A stretch of 17,599 bases of DNA from Leucogyrophana mollusca. Its lineage: Eukaryota > Basidiomycota > Agaricomycetes > Boletales. The notes beneath the pieces are model-generated. The model worked only from the letters and a program-made list of their open reading frames with translations, searched no databases and was not told the DNA's origin. A program made the translations under genes and the position numbers. Position 1 is the first letter of the stretch. Every line of letters begins with the position of its first letter. The stretch is taken from assembly GCA_021014945.1 (NCBI GenBank), contig MU266644.1, positions 1 to 17,599 of the forward strand, written 5' to 3'. Below are positions 9,146 to 17,599 of the stretch, piece by piece.

Positions 9146-9632
9146 CTCGACAAACTCAAGCACGAGAAGAACGTACTCGTCATGTCCACCAGCAATCTCG
9201 CCAGAACGATAGGTGAGCCCTCCCTCTCGCTCCCTATCCTACCACCCTGGGACTGACAACGCCAATCGCCATGCAATTGAAACCCCTTTATAACTTGCGC
9301 TGCACTGACGCCCCCCGGACTCCGTTCGTCGACCACGCGGACATCATCCAGTACATCGACCTCCCGTCGCGCGAGGCCGTTTACGAGATCCTGCGCAGCG
9401 CGCTGTGGGAGTTCGTCAGGAAGGGGATCGTGCACGAAAAGGTGCGTGTGCTCTTTTCCTTGACTTCCCGCTGCCCTTTTAACTTCAACTTCATCCACTT
9501 GCCCTCGCGCTGACCAACCCCGTGTACCCCCGCGCGCCCATCCCCGGCCCCCACTGCCCAACCCCTCCCACCAGCCCGTCCCGGCGCTAAACGAAGCCCT
9601 CTACTGCGAAACCCCACCTCAGCCCTAGACCA
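9146..9632 (+). pseudogene. PCH2/TRIP13-type AAA+ ATPase fragment
   Basis: PCH2/TRIP13 is an AAA+ ATPase that remodels HORMA-domain proteins in meiotic and spindle checkpoints. The piece after the acceptor CAG at 9143-9145 reads LDKLKHEKNVLVMSTSNL, the sensor-1 region. Next is TPFVDHADIIQYIDLPSREA, then VYEILRSALWEFVRKGIVHE (to 9441), the start of the AAA lid. After a 133-bp intron-like gap (9442-9574) comes PVPALNEALYCETP, then a TAG. The Walker A and Walker B regions and the N-terminal domain were not found upstream, nor the C-terminus downstream. The donor at 9213 (GGTGAGCC) has no AG acceptor before the next coding segment (no AG between 9218 and 9349), so the transcript could not be spliced normally. 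This is a 5'- and 3'-truncated relic. Confidence 0.65.
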
Positions 9633-10989
9633 GCACCGACGTGACTACGGGGGGCTGGACGAGGGGGAGGCACCCTTGCGTGGCTGGGCGAGATCAGCCT
9701 GGTGTGATTGCGGGGCCGATGTTCGTCCTAACAGCGATGCGGGATTGCAGGGGACAGCAGAGGGTGTCGAAGGCGGCGAGGTGTCGATCACTGGAAGGGA
9801 CTCTAGGTTAGCTTCGCAGTATGAGAAAACGAGAGTAGAACGTACGCTCTTTGAGAAAACCAAAGTGATGGCTCGCTGCGGGTCGTCCTCGTTAGCGTTT
9901 TTGTAAGGATGTGTCCGCCGGCCCAGAGGCCGTTTTATGATTTATCGGTTGCACGCCCGGTCGACTTGCCAACAACTCGATTCTTCTAGGATAACCATGA
10001 AACCCGGTACGTCGTCTGCTCAGATGGTAGATCGAGGCCACGTCATAAAATCGCCAACTTACTGTGTGAGCATCAGAAGTAGAGGCTCGCAGAAACAGCG
10101 CAAAAAGCCTAGATAGTGAACATCAGTATATCTATGAAAGGCGGCTGAATTGGTGGACTCACTCGGAGCAATGCGGGTACTTTGGTCAAGGGCCGTCTGG
10201 ACTATTGGAGACGCTCACGGAAATATCATGCCCCGCCCGCAGAGCGTCGAGCTTGGATACCTTCGTCCGGCAAGGCGTCTGTCTAGGGTGGAGAGTAGAT
10301 CCATGTGAGCCATGCACCAGAGAGACGCAAGGTCGAACACACCGAGAAAGCCGAAACTTCGGGATGTTTGAGATCGGCATTGGGGAAGCTCGATGCTGCG
10401 AATAATTCGAAGCCGCGAACTCGTCCCATCCTCTCATCATAGACACCTAAGCTTGAAAGTCGGAATATCAAGCAGACGAAGAGGGTGCTCAGAAACACAA
10501 GGAACATACCTAATAAACCATCCTTGGGCTCCTGCATTTGCTTCTGCTTGAGGTAGCTCGACCCTAAGCTCGTAGACTCGCCCAGCGATAGCGGGGATCG
10601 TCTGTGGACAGAACTGAGTCGGGCAGGCATGGTGGATGGCGGTGAGCAGGAGATCTGAGCACACAAGAAAACCGAGAAAAGTTGCAGTGGGACGAAGAGT
10701 CGGAGATGGGGTACGGACTACTGGACGATTCGTCTTGGTCTTACTCGATATCATGTACACTGGGGGGAGAGGTCATATAGCGACATCAGAGGCTAGGCGA
10801 CCCTACTTACCTCTAAACCAAGCGGGAATGCTCGGGCAAGGGGTGTCATTCGAGAGGCGGCTGGTGCTGGATGAGTTCGGGTCTGATCGAGTCCTAAGGT
10901 GAGTAAGGTCGAATGTCGAAAATTCGTGGTTTTCAGGGGAGTTTCTGGGCTCTGATTCTCAAAGCTCGAGAGCCAAGGTGTCGCTGTAG
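9633..10989. other. Mostly unrecognised sequence between the PCH2 relic and the Harbinger element
   Basis: No frame on the plus strand is convincing. On the minus strand there is one weak candidate (10437-10760, listed separately). A good minus-strand donor (CACACA|GTAAGT, near 10060) follows a short open segment reading YLGFLRCFCEPLLLML, so remnants of a spliced membrane-protein gene may lie on that strand. Confidence 0.35.
10437..10760 (-). CDS. Weak candidate: first exon(s) of an unrecognised minus-strand protein
   Basis: An ATG at 10760 opens MYMISSKTKTNRPVVRTPSP, then a hydrophobic segment TFLGFLVCSDLLLTAIHHA and CPTQFCPQTIPAIAGRVYEL. A donor-like GTATGT follows near 10510 (TTATTAG|GTATGT), so the real exon may be shorter than the open frame. 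A second hydrophobic stretch, MFLVFLSTLFVCLIF, appears in another frame across that donor and is probably intronic. No family recognised. It could be a chance frame. Confidence 0.2.
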   Translation of the reverse strand: MYMISSKTKTNRPVVRTPSPTLRPTATFLGFLVCSDLLLTAIHHACPTQFCPQTIPAIAGRVYELRVELPQAEANAGAQGWFIRYVPCVSEHPLRLLDIPTFKLRCL

Positions 10990-10992
10990 AAT
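10990..10992. repeat. Target-site duplication AAT (left)
   Basis: AAT directly precedes the left inverted repeat and also directly follows the right one (14159-14161). A 3-bp duplication is the rule for PIF/Harbinger elements, usually TWA. An alternative parse is a 2-bp TA duplication with repeats starting GGGG. Confidence 0.7.
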
Positions 10993-11153
10993 AGGGGAGC
11001 TCACAGTAGACCGCTTTCGCTGTCGCGGCCGCTGTCGCTGTCGGTGGCTGCGCGAAGATATCCCGAATATAGACATATATTGACATATCCCACTAATTAT
11101 TAGATAAAGCCAACTCGAGCCGCCTGCCGTGGCCCTTGCCGCTCGTCTCTTCC
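10993..11153 (+). repeat. Left terminal inverted repeat, 161 bp
   Basis: Begins AGGGGAGCTCACAG and ends GCTCGTCTCTTCC. It is the exact reverse complement of 13998-14158. Inside are copies of CGCTGTCG at 11018, 11030 and 11036 (the last two overlapping), candidate transposase or Myb-protein sites, and an AT-rich stretch (11065-11105) that may hold the promoter of the transposase, whose ATG is 53 bp beyond the repeat. Confidence 0.95.
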
Positions 11154-11206
11154 CCATCGTGTATTACATAATCAAATACCGCAGTTTTGCCTCAGACCAC
11201 CACACA

Positions 11207-12511
11207 ATGGCTCGCACTTCATTACACCAACAATATTTAGCCTCATATGTCCTCTTTATGATCATCCGAGCACTCTTTCAGCCTGCCAAGGACCTCGAGG
11301 ATGTTGCCCGAGAGCTCGATCTTGATATCAACTGCATCTTAGCAATACAACAAGCACGCTACCTGCATGCTCGACCACCTGTTCGCAAGGCGGGAAGCTT
11401 GCACCTTGCATGGGAGTATGCACAGAGTCCTGCCGATCACCATCGCTTTGTAAATATGCTACACATATCTCCCAAGGTGTTCCAGGCCATCCTTGGCCTG
11501 ATTGAAGATCACCCAATATTCTACAACGAATCGAATACTCCACAAGAGTCGGTTGAGGTTCAGTTGGGTGTCACATTGTATCGCATGGGCCGATATGGGA
11601 ATGGTGCCTCTTTGGAGGACATTGCGCGGGTTGCAGGATGCTCTGAGGGTGCTGTGGAGAAGTACACTGATCGCTGTTTCCAAGCCATTGAATCACTTCA
11701 TGAGGCATTTGTATGCCTCCCGACAGAAGAGGAGAAGGAGCGGGAGAAGTGTTGGATGGATGAGCACCTTGGGTTTAGGGGAACATGGCGAGAAGGGTGG
11801 ATTATGTATGACGGCACCATTGTGGTCCTGTATGCAAAGCCAGGGCTCAATGGTGATGCTTACTTCACCCGAAAATCGAACTATGGTCTAAATCTCCAGG
11901 TATATTCTATGCTCTGATCCAGAAAATATACTAATATCATCTAATAGATTGGAAACCTGCCATCGAACCTTCGTATTGTGGATTACTCGCATGGCTTGAC
12001 GGGATCTGCTCATGATGCCTGGGCATTTGAGCACACTGCAGCAGCAAAGTATCCTGAATGGTTCTTCAGTGGGGAAGAGTTTGCATGGGCAGACTCAGCC
12101 TATGCTGTAAACTCACACACCATCCCAGTCCACAAAAAACCAGCTTCTCTTCAGCCCGAAAACATCGCATTCGATCGAGCAGTCGCTAACCTCCGCGTCC
12201 GTTCGGAACATTGCATGGGTGCCCTCAAAGGGCGATTCCAGTGTTTTCGGGGGCTGCGAGTCAACATTAACTCCAAACGACAGCACATCGCTGCATGTCG
12301 CTGGATTACTGTTGGTATTATATTGCATAATCTTGTTGTTGAGGTTGAAGGAGTCCGAAGGGGTGCACACTTTGCACCGATACATACCCGTCAAGAGGAG
12401 GAGGAGGATCGGGGACCACCAGATGAGCCTTTGCTGGCAGAGGATGTTGGTGATGGTGATGCAAAACGACGCAAACTGGTGGAGGAGCTACTTGCATTCC
12501 AGCAACTGTAA
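11207..12511 (+). CDS. Harbinger DDE transposase (HARBI1-like), two exons
   Basis: This is the endonuclease that cuts and joins the element ends, acting in the nucleus with its Myb-like partner. Exons are 11207-11899 and 11948-12511, with a 48-bp intron (GTATAT...AATAG); the product is 418 aa. I chose the ATG at 11207 (context CACACAATGG) because the frame upstream has no earlier ATG. An N-terminal helical part (1-110) is followed by a helix-turn-helix-like stretch, LGVTLYRMGRYGNG...DIARVAGCS (120-147), then the DDE_Tnp_4-type nuclease: D202 in MYDGT, GSAHDAW (D254), D280 in AWADSAY and E318 in RSEHCMGALKGRF. These match the family's DGT, GSxHD, GDxxY and VExxxGxLKxRF blocks, so the D202/D280/E318 triad is intact. 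The C-terminus is acidic, then basic (DAKRRK). Confidence 0.92.
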
Positions 12512-12686
12512 ATAGACTATTATCCAAATTGCAACAACAAGATTGACTATTGTAAGTCGAATGAATGGAAGGTGACAAACGAGTGGCAACAAATGAGTGG
12601 TAGGTGACCAGGGGTATCACAGGAATTAAGGCAGTTTAATGTAGCGGTAAAAGGGTGTGTTACGGTGATTAAAATGATGTACCACC
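12512..12686. other. Convergent 3' region between the two Harbinger genes
   Basis: 175 bp separate the two stop codons. This must contain both transcripts' 3' ends, so their 3' UTRs probably overlap. No gene and no clear signal beyond AT-rich patches. Confidence 0.6.
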
Positions 12687-13960
12687 TCACTCCGAGAGGG
12701 CCGAAGTATCCCAATCAGGAGAATATTGGCGTACCTGTTTAAGAGGGCGCTCCAAGGGTGCCTCGTCGAGACTGCGGAGCTGCTCACGGTACTCAGCAGC
12801 ATCCCAGATACCCGCCTTATACTCATCCAGCAGAAGTGCCCGCTTCTTGAGATTCATCTCTTCGCGGGCACGATTGTTGAGGGCATCAAGATTCGCCCTG
12901 GACATTTGTGAGAAATAAGCTTAATATAACTAGGGGAGCTTACTTTTGAATTTCGAAAAGGGTATCATCAATTGTTCTCTTTTGCGGGATCTTCTGGATA
13001 CGTCCCTTAGCCTTCAGTATGCTGTCCTGAGACAGCGACGATGGCTTGGGAGCCTTCTTCTGCGACGGTGTTGGGGTAGACGCAGTTAATAAGGTGGTAT
13101 TCTCCTTATCGTCATCAACTTCAAGCGACGGAGAGCTCCCACGGCGAGTCATTTGCGCGAGGTTGAGTGCATCTTGGAGTGTCCGGATTTGGCCGATCTG
13201 TGATGATGTTAGTACAGGGAAATCCTCGTCGTCACTCGGCGGCTGCATATGCAGTGTCTTCTTGCCATCAGGACCAATACCAGTCGTGACAGCAATTGGA
13301 GTCACGTTGGGACGAGCGGCGAAGATGCGGTGGAGCTCCGGAAAGAACACGAAGTCCCTCTTGATCTTTTCTGTAATAGTTTTGTTGATAGCGGCTATGA
13401 TTTCGAGAAATCGAACATACCCCATATATTTTTGGCATCGTCGGGGGTATTGTCATCAGGTCCATCTGCACCGATGTAAAAATCACAGAATTCATCGTCG
13501 CTGTGGTTATCATCGTCGCCGTCCTCGCGGAGGCCACCTCCTGTTGTGCGGAGCTTGGCGGCATGCCGTTTGTATGTTTTGGTGAGCCTGAAGCCGACGT
13601 GTGAGTGTGTAATGCAAAAATAACAAGATAACGACATAACGATTCGATTTTCCCCTTGATTCGATCACCCGTTGCTGTTGGATCGATGGCATGGAACTCC
13701 GGAAGAATAACGGCCCCGACGCGCTTGTAAACGCTTGCCTTACTCTCTCCAGATGTGTTCTTCGAGTACTCTGGGTCATTCGTGGTCAGCAGAACTCGAG
13801 TTGATTGACTTACCTCATTTTTCTCCTTTTTACCAAACAGAACTTTGTGGTTGGCCTTCTTGCTGACCTCTGCAATGAGACTCCAGACCCGAGAGTGATT
13901 GTTCTCACTCCATGGAACCTCGGGGAGTGATGGTTTGCTCGGCTTCTTCGAGTTACCCAT
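12687..13960 (-). CDS. Harbinger partner protein with Myb/SANT-like domain, five exons
   Basis: In Harbinger elements a second gene encodes a Myb/SANT-like protein that helps the transposase enter the nucleus and bind the ends. The model has exons 13960-13814, 13768-13641, 13587-13421, 13370-12944 and 12897-12687, with introns of 45, 53, 50 and 46 bp, all GT-AG and all keeping frame; the product is 359 aa. Residues 16-110 form the Myb/SANT-like domain (PWSENNHSRVWSLIAEVSKK ... VYKRVGAVILPEF ... IKGKIESLTKTYKRHAAKL). An acidic stretch (DGDDDNHSDDEF) follows. Next is the block FVFFPELHRIFAARPNVTPI, which I recognise from fungal transposon-linked proteins, then a Ser/Thr/Lys-rich linker and a charged helical C-terminus (NLDALNNRAREEMNLKKRAL). 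The ATG at 13960 is 37 bp inside the right inverted repeat. A donor-like CAG|GTACGC near 12740 might give another 3' end. Confidence 0.8.
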
Positions 13961-13997
13961 AGACAGTGAGAGATCCCGGTGACGAGCAAGAGTACAA

Positions 13998-14158
13998 GGA
14001 AGAGACGAGCGGCAAGGGCCACGGCAGGCGGCTCGAGTTGGCTTTATCTAATAATTAGTGGGATATGTCAATATATGTCTATATTCGGGATATCTTCGCG
14101 CAGCCACCGACAGCGACAGCGGCCGCGACAGCGAAAGCGGTCTACTGTGAGCTCCCCT
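13998..14158 (-). repeat. Right terminal inverted repeat, 161 bp
   Basis: Exact reverse complement of the left repeat, ending GAGCTCCCCT at 14158. Its inner edge is 37 bp upstream of the Myb-like gene's start codon, so the same sequence presumably acts as promoter for both genes, firing inward from each end. Confidence 0.95.
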
Positions 14159-14161
14159 AAT
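14159..14161. repeat. Target-site duplication AAT (right)
   Basis: Matches AAT at 10990-10992 on the other side of the element. Confidence 0.7.
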
Positions 14162-14333
14162 GACGGTTGTTTGCAGCGCGTCTTCAAGCTCGTCATGGTC
14201 CAACAGCAACTTGGCCCATGCAGACCACGCTACCGCTAGCGCTCAGCCACCGCCTTCATCTCGACTTCAACAACCACCTCGACTACACTCAGCAGCCTCA
14301 TAACCAATCCACACACAAATCTCCCAATCGATC
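14162..14333 (+). promoter_or_regulatory. Remaining 5' leader/proximal promoter of the NLR gene
   Basis: Only 172 bp lie between the Harbinger insertion and the NLR start codon. The last 80 bases are rich in C and A with few G (for example CATAACCAATCCACACACAA), typical of a fungal 5' UTR or region around transcription start. CCAAT occurs within it. No TATA box seen. Confidence 0.5.
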
Positions 14334-17300
14334 ATGTCAAACGAACCCGAAAAAACAGTCTATACATTGCGCAGTAGGTCCTTTAATCTCGAATTCACGA
14401 ATCTACTGAGTTCCGTTGCAACAGTTATCAGCGCTGAAAACCTCCCTCGTTCGAGCCAATGGTCCAAGAAACTCCCGAACGCTTTCGTGTCAGTAAAGCT
14501 AAACGACTTCAAGCGCCAGACGAATGTTGCCCAGCGCAACTCGGAGCCCGCCTGGGGCGAAACATTTCAACTGTGCGTTGATCGTTGCCGATCTGCTACC
14601 AGGCCTTTGACGTAGACTCTCAAGCATCGATGCGGAAGCCTCGTCCGTTCTTTCTCTGGAAGTTCGGCATAAATCAGACTTTATGGGGCTCGGAGTCAAA
14701 CTGGCAGATATCAGTATCCGAGTCGAAGACCTCGTCCGTCAGTGCCCGGGCGGTCAAGGTGAACGGGATGGGTTTTCGATGCCTCTGAACTGAATCTGAT
14801 GACTTTGCAGAGATTGAGCTGGACCTGATTAGCCGTCGTCAAGTACGTGCTACCGAGAGTGGTCCTCCGAGAATCAAGATCGCGTTATCGGTCACAGACC
14901 CGGGTGCCGTCGTCGGAGATCTCATTGCGGAAGCGCAGAACGCTGCGGATTCCGTCGCTGTTACTCTCGCCGGGACAGCGGCCCAGCATATCGATGACGC
15001 AGCTGCAGCAATCTCGAGCATTCAGCCTATCCTCCAGTCGCTGGGCAATGTCCTATCCAAGATCGATGTCGTCGTCAAGATTGTAGACGATATGGCTGAA
15101 GTATGTGTAGATATTGTATGTCGAGTGATGCGACTCACACTGCTGTAGGTTCATCCATACGCCAAGTTTGCTTGGACATTGCTTTCGTCTGCATACAAGG
15201 TGACTGTTGACAAGCTGATCACTGTTGAACACATGTCCTGATGGAAGGTCAGGTGGTGCAAAAGCAGACCCGCACAGATCAGAGTGTTGTCGACCTCATG
15301 ACAGCTATGGAGACTCTTTACTCATTTGTCAGTGTTGCCGACAATCTTGTTGATGGGAAACTCGATATCCTCCGGCAAAACATCAAAACAATTCTGCTGC
15401 AAACAGTAGAATGTGCAACTTTTATCAGGGACTATGCCTATCGGGGCTTTATAGGTAATGCTTTTGGAGTATTCAGAGTTGAAAATACTTTTGCTGATCT
15501 GTGTTGCAGCAAGGGTCCTGCATGGGGTACACTCAGATGCTGGAATGTGCAAGAGATTGATGCAGGGCCTCTGTGATCTTCAAGCAAGTTTTCAAACTGG
15601 CATTGGGGTCCAGATAGCATTTGTCTCTTCCCAAACCCTTGGGATTGTCACTGAAATCTGTGAGTTCCATTATCTTGACCTGACAGCTACCCTGAGTCAC
15701 CCTCCTTGCAGTTGTCAACCAGAGTCTTGATAGGTTGATGCCTGCTAATATGCATGGATCTGAGCACTCAGAGTGTCTTCCTGCCACACGTCAGGAGCTG
15801 CTGAGTAGAATTATTAGCTGGGCAACAGACATCAACTGTGAGCAGAATGTCTTCTGGCTTCATGGTGTTGCTGGGTCAGGAAAGAGCACAGTTTCAACAA
15901 CTGTGGCAAACTATACTAGAGAGATGCGTTGTCTTGGTGCTTGCATCTTCTTTGATCGGGGTTTTGCAGACCGTAGTAACCCATCCAGTGTCATTCAGAC
16001 ATTAGCTTACAAGCTAGGCATGTTTGACAAGCGCATTGGACAAGCTATATCTGATGCTGTCAAGCGTTTCAATGATGTCATAGATGCCCCTCTTCCCACT
16101 CAGTTCACAGAATTGCTTGTCAAGCCCTTATCATCACTTGCATCTCTGCAGGGTGAAGGTGCTATTGTGGTTGTACTGGATGCACTTGATGAGTGTGGAA
16201 GTGATGTAACACGTGCAAGCCTACTGCAGGTGCTAAAGACCCAACTTCACCAAATGCCTTCCTTTATCCGCATCCTTATCACAAGTCGTCCTTTGAATGA
16301 TATCAGGGGAGCTTTGGAGCACCAGAAAGTCCACAATGAAGGCTTAGACATCTCCTCTAGGACAAACTCTCAGGATATCTCAGCCTTTTTCCATGCAGAA
16401 ATGAAAAGGGCAAAAGAGCTGCACCAGAGCCTTCCTCCAGATTGGCCTGGGGATAAAACAATTAATGAGCTCACCTCACGTGCTTTTGGGCTCTTCATTT
16501 GGGCATCAACAGCATCAAGGTTCATTAGAGACTATGCACCTACAAGGCGTCTGGAAACTATATTGGCAGGAAATGCCACAGAAGCACAGACTGCCTTAGA
16601 TCAGCTGTATAAAACTACACTTGAAAGTGCTGGAATTTGGAATGCACATGACCGCATGCTAGATTTCCATAATGTTCTCAGCATTATTCTTACTGCTCAA
16701 AGGCCCCTCACTATATCTGCTATCAAGCAACTTCTATCTGTATCTCAGAGTGAGAGATCTGTAGACATTGTGCCGTATCTGTACAGTGTTCTATCCTATG
16801 ACCTGGATAACCCTGCTGCTCCTGTTCAAATACTCCATCCATCATTTGCAGACTTCCTCTTTGATGTGAGTCGATCTGGGCAAGATGCCTATATCAACAA
16901 GGACACTGCTCATAAGGATCTTGCAATTGCATGCTTGAAGCGACTATGCACCAAAGGCCTTCAGAGGAATATCTGCAACTTAACTCTTACATACTGGGGT
17001 TGGGATAGTGGAGACCTAGCAGAGGAGATCACCTATGCATGTATATTCTGGGTGGATCATTTATCAGCAAGTGCAGAGAGCAGCATTGCATTGATTGTAC
17101 CATATATTGAGGTGTTTCTGCAAGAGCACCTGCTTCACTGGCTTGAAGCAATGAGCATATTGGGGAAGTCCCGAGAAACAATAAGATTGCTTGATCAGCT
17201 TTTGAGACAGATTCCAGTAAGTGTTTACTCCACAGAGAAATATTATTTGAACTAAAGTTGACATATATATAAGGCCAATTCTTATCATGATGTCTATGTG

Positions 17301-17599
17301 ATTATCCATGATGCATGGAGATTTGCACAGCTGTTTGCTGGACCTATAGAAGAGCACCCATTGTTGGTCTACCATGGTGCACTGTCATTTGCCCCCAGGA
17401 ACTCGCTGACTTACAAGAGGCTCTATAACCATAAGTTATATGCTAAAGTCACTGGACTGCAAGACTCCTGGTCTCCAATGCTACTGAGATTAACAGGGCA
17501 TACAGGGAGTGTGCGATCAGTTGCATTTTCACCTGATGGGACCCATATTGTCTCTGGCTCAGATGACAAGACTATCTGTGTGTGGGATGCCTCCACAGG
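14334..17599 (+). CDS. C2-NACHT-WD40 NLR (STAND) protein, 3' end outside window
   Basis: A probable innate-immune or non-self-recognition receptor: the NACHT NTPase switches state and WD40 repeats sense ligand. Exons are 14334-14373, 14425-14572, 14616-14758, 14811-15100, 15149-15199, 15253-15454, 15510-15659, 15712-17216 and 17274 onward; all eight introns (43-57 bp) are GT-AG and keep frame, giving 951 complete codons. Residues 14-115 are a C2 domain ([44 protein letters not shown]). Residues 115-340 are a helical linker ([32 protein letters not shown]). [18 protein letters not shown], Walker [10 protein letters not shown] (393-401), Walker [11 protein letters not shown] (494-503), [15 protein letters not shown] and [10 protein letters not shown]. 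The first WD40 repeat starts near residue 916 ([17 protein letters not shown]) and is cut by the window edge. No stop or frameshift was found. Base composition differs sharply between exons 1-5 and 7-9. The type of N-terminal effector is unclear; the C2 domain may direct membrane binding. Confidence 0.9.

Larger units (their letters stand above)
10993..14158. mobile_element. Complete PIF/Harbinger DNA transposon, 3,166 bp
   Basis: The element has every part expected of an autonomous Harbinger: perfect 161-bp terminal inverted repeats, a 3-bp target duplication, a DDE transposase on the plus strand and a Myb/SANT-like DNA-binding partner on the minus strand. The two genes converge, with 175 bp between stop codons (12512-12686). 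Neither gene shows a nonsense codon or frameshift in the spliced models, and the repeats show no difference over 161 bases. The insertion looks recent and the element may be mobile, or may mobilise non-autonomous relatives. Confidence 0.92.

Noticed and set aside
8908..9561. 217-residue minus-strand frame
   Set aside because: Antisense of the PCH2/TRIP13 relic; the plus strand carries the recognisable motifs.
11129..11206. Extension of the transposase frame into the left inverted repeat with a GTG start
   Set aside because: Eukaryotic initiation at GTG is unlikely and the first in-frame ATG (11207) has a good context; the extension only reflects an open frame in the repeat.
13395..13420. A 26-bp intron in the Myb-like gene using the acceptor ATAG
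   Set aside because: Too short for a fungal intron. The next acceptor (TTACAG) gives a 50-bp intron in the same phase and removes residues not expected before EKIKRDFVFF.
1..17599. tRNA, rRNA, CRISPR array or bacterial operon
   Set aside because: No box A/B tRNA pattern, rRNA-like core, regularly spaced repeats or ribosome-binding sites were seen; introns and families point to a fungus.

Overview
The window looks like nuclear DNA of a filamentous fungus, most likely an Agaricomycete (mushroom-forming basidiomycete). The evidence is many 43-69 bp GT...AG introns, a C2-NACHT-WD40 NLR gene, and remains of a Plavaka-type (KDZ superfamily) DNA transposon, a PIF/Harbinger element and an LTR retroelement. 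No tRNA, rRNA, CRISPR or bacterial-style operon was seen. All family names come from reading translations by eye; no search was run.

Layout. 1-516 (minus): the 5' end of an LTR retroelement (LTR-like repeats, then the start of a possible Gag) inserted into a Plavaka transposase pseudogene (517-2003, minus) with three stop codons and one frameshift. 2004-2958: upstream flank of that element with a cluster of short TTGACT motifs. 3322-10989: a graveyard of broken host genes: the 3' half of a dihydroxyacetone kinase (3322-4402), a decayed C2-NACHT NLR (4831-7230), an antisense SigF/NTF2-like fragment joined to it (7221-7567), and a short PCH2/TRIP13 AAA-ATPase fragment (9146-9632). Between these are stretches with nothing recognisable.

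10993-14158 is a complete 3,166 bp Harbinger element: identical 161 bp terminal inverted repeats, AAT target duplications, a two-exon DDE transposase (418 aa) and a convergent five-exon Myb/SANT-like partner gene (359 aa). It looks young and possibly autonomous.

14334 to the right edge is an apparently intact NLR gene: C2 domain, helical linker, NACHT NTPase, and the first WD40 repeat cut by the window end. Nine exons keep frame across eight canonical introns (951 complete codons in the window). The Harbinger element lies 172 bp upstream of its start codon, so it probably displaced the native promoter. The NLR also changes from CpG-rich to CpG-poor sequence near exon 5/6, suggesting mosaic origin or different methylation history.

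How the parts fit: an NLR-bearing, transposon-rich accessory region. One NLR has died (4831-7230), one survives (14334+), and three transposable-element families have invaded around them.
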